From Rhizobiaceae bacterium (GTDB lineage: Bacteria > Pseudomonadota > Alphaproteobacteria > Rhizobiales > Rhizobiaceae), in assembly GCA_019635755.1 (NCBI GenBank), contig JAHBYW010000009.1, positions 62,001 through 126,000 on the forward strand: a stretch of DNA of 64,000 nucleotides. The letters are read 5' to 3'. Positions 59,770 through 64,000 of this stretch are shown here, in pieces. Position numbers and translations under genes: made by a program. The notes under the pieces are model-generated. The model was not told the DNA's origin and made no database searches. It saw only the letters and a list, made by a program, of their open reading frames with translations. Numbering within the stretch: the first letter of the stretch is position 1; each line of letters begins with the position of its first letter.

Positions 59770-60498
59770 TCAGGCGCGCGAGCCGGTCGAGGACATGCGG
59801 AGCGCCGCGAGATCGCTGCCGACCGCGATGGTTTCGCCCGTCATGGCGCCCGACGCCGCGGACGCCAAGAGGGTCGCGAGCGACGCCACCTCCGCCGGTT
59901 CCTCCTGGACGCCACCGTCGCGGGACGAGCCGGGGCCGATGCCGTTGACGCGGATGCCCCAGGGCGCCAGCGACGACGCCATGACCCGGGTCAGCTGCGC
60001 AATGCCCCCGTGCGCGACCAGCGACGCCGGCTCTGCGGTCATCGCCGCGATCGAGCGTCCGACCAGCGAAAGGTTGATGATCGATCCCGGAGCGCCGCCG
60101 GCCTTCACCTTGTCGACCATGTAGCGCGCGACGGCCTGGCCGGCCAGCAGCGGACCCTTCAGGTTGATCCGCAGCACGCGGTCGAGATCGTCCTCCTTGA
60201 GATCGAGGAAATCGGCATGATGCGTGGTCGCGGCATTGTTCACGAGCACGTCGATGTCGCCGAAATCGTCGATCGCCGCGGCGACCAGATTGTGGATGTC
60301 GAGGCGCCGGCCGACGTCGGTCTTGATGAAATGGACGGAACCGAGGCCGGAGAGCTCCGCCTCCGTGCGCTTGCCCTTCTCCGCGTCGACATCGGCCACC
60401 AGGACCCGCGCGCCCTCGCGCAGGAACCGGTCGGCGATGGCCCGTCCGATGCCGGCGGCGCCGCCCGTCACGATCGCTGTCTTGCCATCGAGGGTCAT
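59770..60498 (-). CDS. Short-chain dehydrogenase/reductase homologue lacking the YxxxK catalytic pair
   Basis: 242 residues with the Rossmann fold intact: TGGAAGIGRA near residue 11, DVDA after beta-2, VLVNNAATT near 84 and INLKGPLLAG. The catalytic region reads IINLSLVGRSIAAMTAEP then ASLVAHGGIAQLTR; the SDR consensus Y-x-A-S-K-G-G is replaced, with Ser at the Tyr position and His at the Lys position, and no Tyr or Lys occurs nearby. It therefore probably binds NAD(P) but is not a standard dehydrogenase. It follows prpE by 10 bases, so the two are an operon. Confidence 0.8.
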   Translation of the reverse strand: MTLDGKTAIVTGGAAGIGRAIADRFLREGARVLVADVDAEKGKRTEAELSGLGSVHFIKTDVGRRLDIHNLVAAAIDDFGDIDVLVNNAATTHHADFLDLKEDDLDRVLRINLKGPLLAGQAVARYMVDKVKAGGAPGSIINLSLVGRSIAAMTAEPASLVAHGGIAQLTRVMASSLAPWGIRVNGIGPGSSRDGGVQEEPAEVASLATLLASAASGAMTGETIAVGSDLAALRMSSTGSRA

Positions 60499-60508
60499 GC
60501 CGGGAGCG

Positions 60509-62416
60509 TCACACACCGATCCCGCGTTCGTGCAGCGCGACCGTGATCTCGTCGAGGATCGCCGGATCGTCGATGGTCGCGGGCATCGCCCAGGCCTCCT
60601 TGTCGGCGATCTTCTGCATCGTCCCGCGCAGGATCTTGCCCGACCGGGTCTTGGGCAGCCGCTTCACAGCCAGCACCGTCTTGAATGCCGCAACCGGGCC
60701 GATCTTCTCGCGCACCAGGCCGATGACCTCGCGTTCGATCGAGGCAGCGTCTCGGGCAACGCCGGCATTGAGGACGACGAAGCCGCAGGGCACCTGTCCC
60801 TTCATCTCGTCGGCAATGCCGATGACGGCGCATTCGGCGACGTCGGGATGCTCCGCCACCACCTCCTCCATGCCGCCGGTCGACAGCCGATGGCCGGCGA
60901 CGTTGATGATGTCGTCGGTCCGCGCCATGATGAAGAGGTAGCCGTCATGGTCGATGTAGCCGGCATCCGCCGTCTTGTAGTACCCCGGGAACTCGGCGAG
61001 ATAGGCATCGCGGAAACGCTGATCCGCGTTCCAGAGCGTCGGCAGGCAGCCGGGCGGCAGCGGTAGTCTGACCACGACATTGCCGAGGGTGCCGCGCGGC
61101 ACCGCGTGGCCCGCATCGTCCAGAACCTGCACGTCGTAACCGGGCATCGGCACGCAGGGCGAGCCGTATTTCACCGGCAGCTGGCCAAGCCCCATCGGGT
61201 TCTGGCTGATCGGCGAACCGGTCTCCGTCTGCCACCAATGGTCGATGACCGGCACCTTGAGGTTCCGTTCCGCCCACTTGATCGTCTCGGGGTCGGCGCG
61301 TTCGCCGGCGAGAAAGAGCGTGCGGAACTTCGACAGGTCGTAGTTCGGGATCAGTGCGCCCTGCGGATCCTCCTTCTTGATCGCACGGAACGCCGTCGGC
61401 GCCGTGAACAGCGCCACCACGCCATGCTCGGCGATGACGCGCCAGAAGGCGCCGGCATCCGGTGTGCCGACCGGCTTGCCCTCGTAGAGGATCGAGGTGC
61501 AGCCATGCAGCAGCGGGGCGTAGACGATGTAGGAATGGCCGACGACCCAGCCGACGTCGGACGCCGCCCAGAAGGCCTCGCCGGGCTTGACGCCGAATTC
61601 GTTCTCCATTGACCATTTCAGCGCGACCATGTGGCCGCCATTGTCGCGCACCACGCCCTTCGGCTGGCCGGTCGTGCCCGACGTGTAGAGCACGTAGAGC
61701 GGATCGGTCGCGGCGACCGGAACGCAATCGACATTGGCGCCGGCGGCGCGCTCGCGCGCGACGATGTCGGCATAGTCCACGTCGCGACCCTGGATCAGGT
61801 CGCAGGCCTGTTGCGGTCGCTGCAGGATGAGGCATCGGTCCGGCTTGTGCCGCGCCAGATCGACCGCACCGTCGAGCAACGGCTTGTAGGCGACGACGCG
61901 CCCGGGCTCGAGGCCGCAGGAGGCGGAGATGATCAGCTTCGGCTTGGCATCGTCGATGCGCGTCGCCAACTCCTTCGCCGCGAAGCCGCCGAACACGACG
62001 GAATGCACGGCGCCCAGCCGCGCGCAGGCCAGCATCGCGATTGCCGCCTCCGCCACCATCGGCATGTAGATGATGACCCGGTCGCCCTTGCCAACGCCCT
62101 GGTTGCGGATTGCGGAAGCGAGCGCGATCACCTCCCGCTTGAGCTCGGCATAGGTGAAGCTGCGCTTCGTGCCCGTGATCGTGCTGTCATGGATGAGCGC
62201 GACCTGGTCCGCGCGGCCCCCGGCCAAATGCCGGTCGACGGCGTTGTAGCAGGTGTTGCATTCGGCTCCCGTGAACCAGCGTCCGTAGACGCCCTGGGAC
62301 GCATCGAACACCCGGTCCCACGGCTTGAACCAGTCGATGTCGCGTGCCGCGTCCGCCCAAAAGCCCTCGGGGTCGCGTTGCCAGCCGGCATAGACGTCGT
62401 GATAGCGCGAGGCCAT
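60509..62416 (-). CDS. prpE: Propionyl-CoA synthetase
   Basis: 635 residues of the acetyl/propionyl-CoA synthetase group. N-terminal WFTGAECNTCYNAVDRHL, YMPMVAEAAIAMLACARLGA, the adenylation loop YVLYTSGTTGQPKGVVRDNG, HWWQTETGSP, AGHRLSTGGMEEVVAEHPDV and the C-terminal KTRSGKILRGTM with the catalytic lysine fit PrpE. It converts propionate, ATP and CoA to propionyl-CoA. The start at 62416 has GGGAGAA ahead. It is the first gene of a two-gene unit with the degenerate SDR; matB near the left edge is a second acyl-CoA ligase in the window. Confidence 0.9.
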   Translation of the reverse strand: MASRYHDVYAGWQRDPEGFWADAARDIDWFKPWDRVFDASQGVYGRWFTGAECNTCYNAVDRHLAGGRADQVALIHDSTITGTKRSFTYAELKREVIALASAIRNQGVGKGDRVIIYMPMVAEAAIAMLACARLGAVHSVVFGGFAAKELATRIDDAKPKLIISASCGLEPGRVVAYKPLLDGAVDLARHKPDRCLILQRPQQACDLIQGRDVDYADIVARERAAGANVDCVPVAATDPLYVLYTSGTTGQPKGVVRDNGGHMVALKWSMENEFGVKPGEAFWAASDVGWVVGHSYIVYAPLLHGCTSILYEGKPVGTPDAGAFWRVIAEHGVVALFTAPTAFRAIKKEDPQGALIPNYDLSKFRTLFLAGERADPETIKWAERNLKVPVIDHWWQTETGSPISQNPMGLGQLPVKYGSPCVPMPGYDVQVLDDAGHAVPRGTLGNVVVRLPLPPGCLPTLWNADQRFRDAYLAEFPGYYKTADAGYIDHDGYLFIMARTDDIINVAGHRLSTGGMEEVVAEHPDVAECAVIGIADEMKGQVPCGFVVLNAGVARDAASIEREVIGLVREKIGPVAAFKTVLAVKRLPKTRSGKILRGTMQKIADKEAWAMPATIDDPAILDEITVALHERGIGV

Positions 62417-62502
62417 GATCGTTTCTCCCGGGCCATGAATAGCCGTGCCGGCTGGCCGGTGTCCATGCAACCGAAAGTCGGGAGCGACCGTTGGACGCGG
62501 GC

Positions 62503-63009
62503 TCAGCCCGCGCTCGGTCTCGGCATGAAGATATCGATCCATTCGCGCGGGAAGCGCTTCGGCTTGCCGATTTCGCCGATGATCGCGGCTTCCACCTTCG
62601 CCTCGACCAGCAGCACGTCGTCTCGCTTGATCTGCTGCGCCATGAAGATGCGCGCTCCCGAAATGTTGTCCGTGCGCGTATCGATTGTCAGCACGTCGTC
62701 GATCCGCGCCGGCGCGTGGAAGACGATCTCCATCCGGCGCACCACCCAGATGATCTTCTCCCCATGTTTGCCCTCGGCGAGCTCGGTGTGATGGATGCCG
62801 GCGAGCCTCAGGAAGTCGGAACGGCCGCGTTCGAAGAATTCGAGGTAGCGCGCGTGGTAGACGACGCCGGAGAAATCCGTGTCGGCAAAATAGACCCGCG
62901 CCATGATGCGATGACCGAAATCGGTCAGCGCCCCGGCAAGGCCGGCAGTGAGGTCAGGGGTGGCTGATGTGGTCACGGCATGCTCGATGTTGGCTGACTC
63001 CGATTGCAT
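62503..63009 (-). CDS. ybgC: Tol-Pal system-associated acyl-CoA thioesterase YbgC
   Basis: About 168 residues of the hotdog fold. The core RVYFADTDFSGVVYHARYLEFFERGRSDFLR (positions about 37-67) has the catalytic aspartate of YbgC-type 4-hydroxybenzoyl-CoA thioesterases in ADTDFSGVVYH, and ARIFMAQQIKRDDVLLVEAK follows. The start at 63009 carries AGGA about 10 bases ahead and is uncertain. It normally opens the tolQRAB-pal operon behind ruvB; here prpE follows instead. Confidence 0.85.
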   Translation of the reverse strand: MQSESANIEHAVTTSATPDLTAGLAGALTDFGHRIMARVYFADTDFSGVVYHARYLEFFERGRSDFLRLAGIHHTELAEGKHGEKIIWVVRRMEIVFHAPARIDDVLTIDTRTDNISGARIFMAQQIKRDDVLLVEAKVEAAIIGEIGKPKRFPREWIDIFMPRPSAG

Positions 63010-63262
63010 CAACGACGGATCCTTGCAAGCGTCGCGCGCCCGACTTCGGGTTTCGCTGCTCGAATGCGCTGTCGTTTCATCGGATCGTGTCCACGTCGCC
63101 GTCCGGCCCGGCGAGGCCGATGGTTGTGTCGCCGTCGACCCCGGCCGCAAGGCCAGGACAGGTGACCGCAAGCCTCATGCGAAACCTCCCTCACCAACAA
63201 CATTCGGTTGCATTTGTCCCCGGCCTCGACCGATATTCGAGGTCTTGGAAGGAGCCCGCGCC

Positions 63263-63631
63263 ATGATGCAGCTGGTGAGAAACTCGCTCAACAATGCACT
63301 TTTGCTCGCGATAGTATTATGGACGCACTCGACGCTTGCGGCAGCCGCGGAAGATTTCTCGCCGATCCATGGCTACTGGCAGGGCACGCACACCGCATGC
63401 GGAACCTTCTCGGACGATTATGTCGACATCGACGTGAACGGTGCGCAGTTCTTCGAGTCGGCCTGCACACTGACATCGGCGACGAAGGAGGCCGAAAACG
63501 CCTACACCCTCAAGCAGCAGTGCGAGGGATTCGAGGAGGAGACGTGGGAAACGTCGAACCGGTTCACCCTGACCGCAGCCGACTCTCTCGATATCGACGG
63601 CCAGCCCATGCGGCGGTGCGAGCGGCCCTGA
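63263..63631 (+). CDS. Small exported hypothetical protein
   Basis: 122 residues with a signal peptide (NSLNNALLLAIVLWTHSTLA, cleavage near AAAE). The mature part begins DFSPIHGYWQGTHTACGTFS and carries four cysteines (TACGTF, ESACTL, KQQCEGF, MRRCERP), suggesting two disulfides in the periplasm. AAGGAG stands eight bases ahead of the first of two adjacent ATGs. It lies between ybgC and ruvB on the opposite strand. No family recognised. Confidence 0.75.
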   Translation: MMQLVRNSLNNALLLAIVLWTHSTLAAAAEDFSPIHGYWQGTHTACGTFSDDYVDIDVNGAQFFESACTLTSATKEAENAYTLKQQCEGFEEETWETSNRFTLTAADSLDIDGQPMRRCERP

Positions 63632-63636
63632 CGCCG

Positions 63637-64000
63637 TCACTCATCCTGGAATAGATTGATCTGCTGCTGCGCGAGGTCTGCTGGCGCTTCCATGCCGAGA
63701 TGCTTCCACGCGCGCGCCGTCAAGACCCGCCCGCGCGGCGTGCGCTGGATGAAGCCCTGCTGGATCAGGTACGGCTCGATGATGTCTTCGATCGCGTCGC
63801 GGGGCTCGGACAGGCCGGCCGAGATCGTCTCGATCCCCACCGGCCCACCGCCGAAATTGTGTGCAATCATCGTCAGATACCGCCGGTCGAGCTGGTCGAG
63901 GCCGAGGCCGTCGACTTCCAGCCGCGACAGCGCCTCGTCGGCCACGGTCCGCGTCACGTCGGACGCCCCGGCGACCGTGGCAAAGTCGCGGACGCGCCTG
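63637..64000 (-). CDS. ruvB: Holliday junction branch migration helicase RuvB (C-terminal part)
   Basis: The frame enters from the right edge and ends at 63637, covering the last 120 or so residues. The segment [20 protein letters not shown] followed by [58 protein letters not shown] and [11 protein letters not shown] is the RuvB C-terminal winged helix. RuvB is the AAA+ motor of branch migration with RuvA. The stop is five bases from the stop of the convergent exported protein gene. Confidence 0.95.
   Translation of the reverse strand, partial: RRVRDFATVAGASDVTRTVADEALSRLEVDGLGLDQLDRRYLTMIAHNFGGGPVGIETISAGLSEPRDAIEDIIEPYLIQQGFIQRTPRGRVLTARAWKHLGMEAPADLAQQQINLFQDE

Overview
The window is high-GC (roughly 65%), densely coded DNA from an alphaproteobacterium. 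The markers point to Rhizobiales, most likely the Phyllobacteriaceae/Mesorhizobium side: a NepR-EcfG-PhyR stress switch, the rluD-rpoH-purA-serA-serC order, a serC-type RNA leader, Omp25/Omp31-like porins, and two kinds of palindromic intergenic repeat. The genus is inferred from gene content and memory of synteny; no database search was run.

Layout. 1-6.7 kb: a membrane dipeptidase running off the left edge, malonyl-CoA synthetase matB, a four-gene minus-strand operon (ring-cleaving dioxygenase, hydrolase, two small acetyltransferases) resembling the quinone-detoxifying mhqED module, and a phosphonate monoester hydrolase/sulfatase. 6.7-17.4 kb: a general stress response (GSR) island. It holds nepR-ecfG and phyR back to back, a FAT-GUY-like receiver, an HWE kinase, and a set of small membrane or envelope genes. 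I count ten good EcfG promoters (GGAAC-N16/17-CGTT), plus one imperfect one, at the right distance from gene starts. 17.4-22.3 kb: a xylose-type ABC transporter with a divergent ROK repressor and a likely operator. 22.8-25.8 kb: a vanadium haloperoxidase with a CRTAC1-type partner. 25.9-32.2 kb: pstSCAB-phoU-phoB with a Pho box but no phoR. 32.3-38.1 kb: a 1925-residue cytoplasmic hybrid kinase with ten PAS units. 38.3-39.6 kb: an RTX-type protein and tRNA-Glu(CTC).

39.8-50.5 kb is a core block: rluD, rpoH, purA, an EamA transporter, an HxlR regulator with two palindromic operators, serA and serC. 50.6-54.6 kb has two porins, a lower-GC DUF4145 gene and glmM. 54.8-64 kb holds a diheme cytochrome/beta-helix pair, an adenylate cyclase, a WYL regulator, a DUF1127 protein, a degenerate SDR, prpE, ybgC and the 3' end of ruvB. 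In related genomes, as I remember them, ruvB-ybgC and glmM are separated by tolQRAB-pal-tilS-ftsH; here that interior is absent.

The main theme is regulation. The GSR core and much of its apparent local regulon occupy one 10-kb stretch. Separate one-component circuits (ROK, HxlR, WYL) show readable operators. A 14-bp palindrome is shared between the WYL promoter and the matB promoter 58 kb away.
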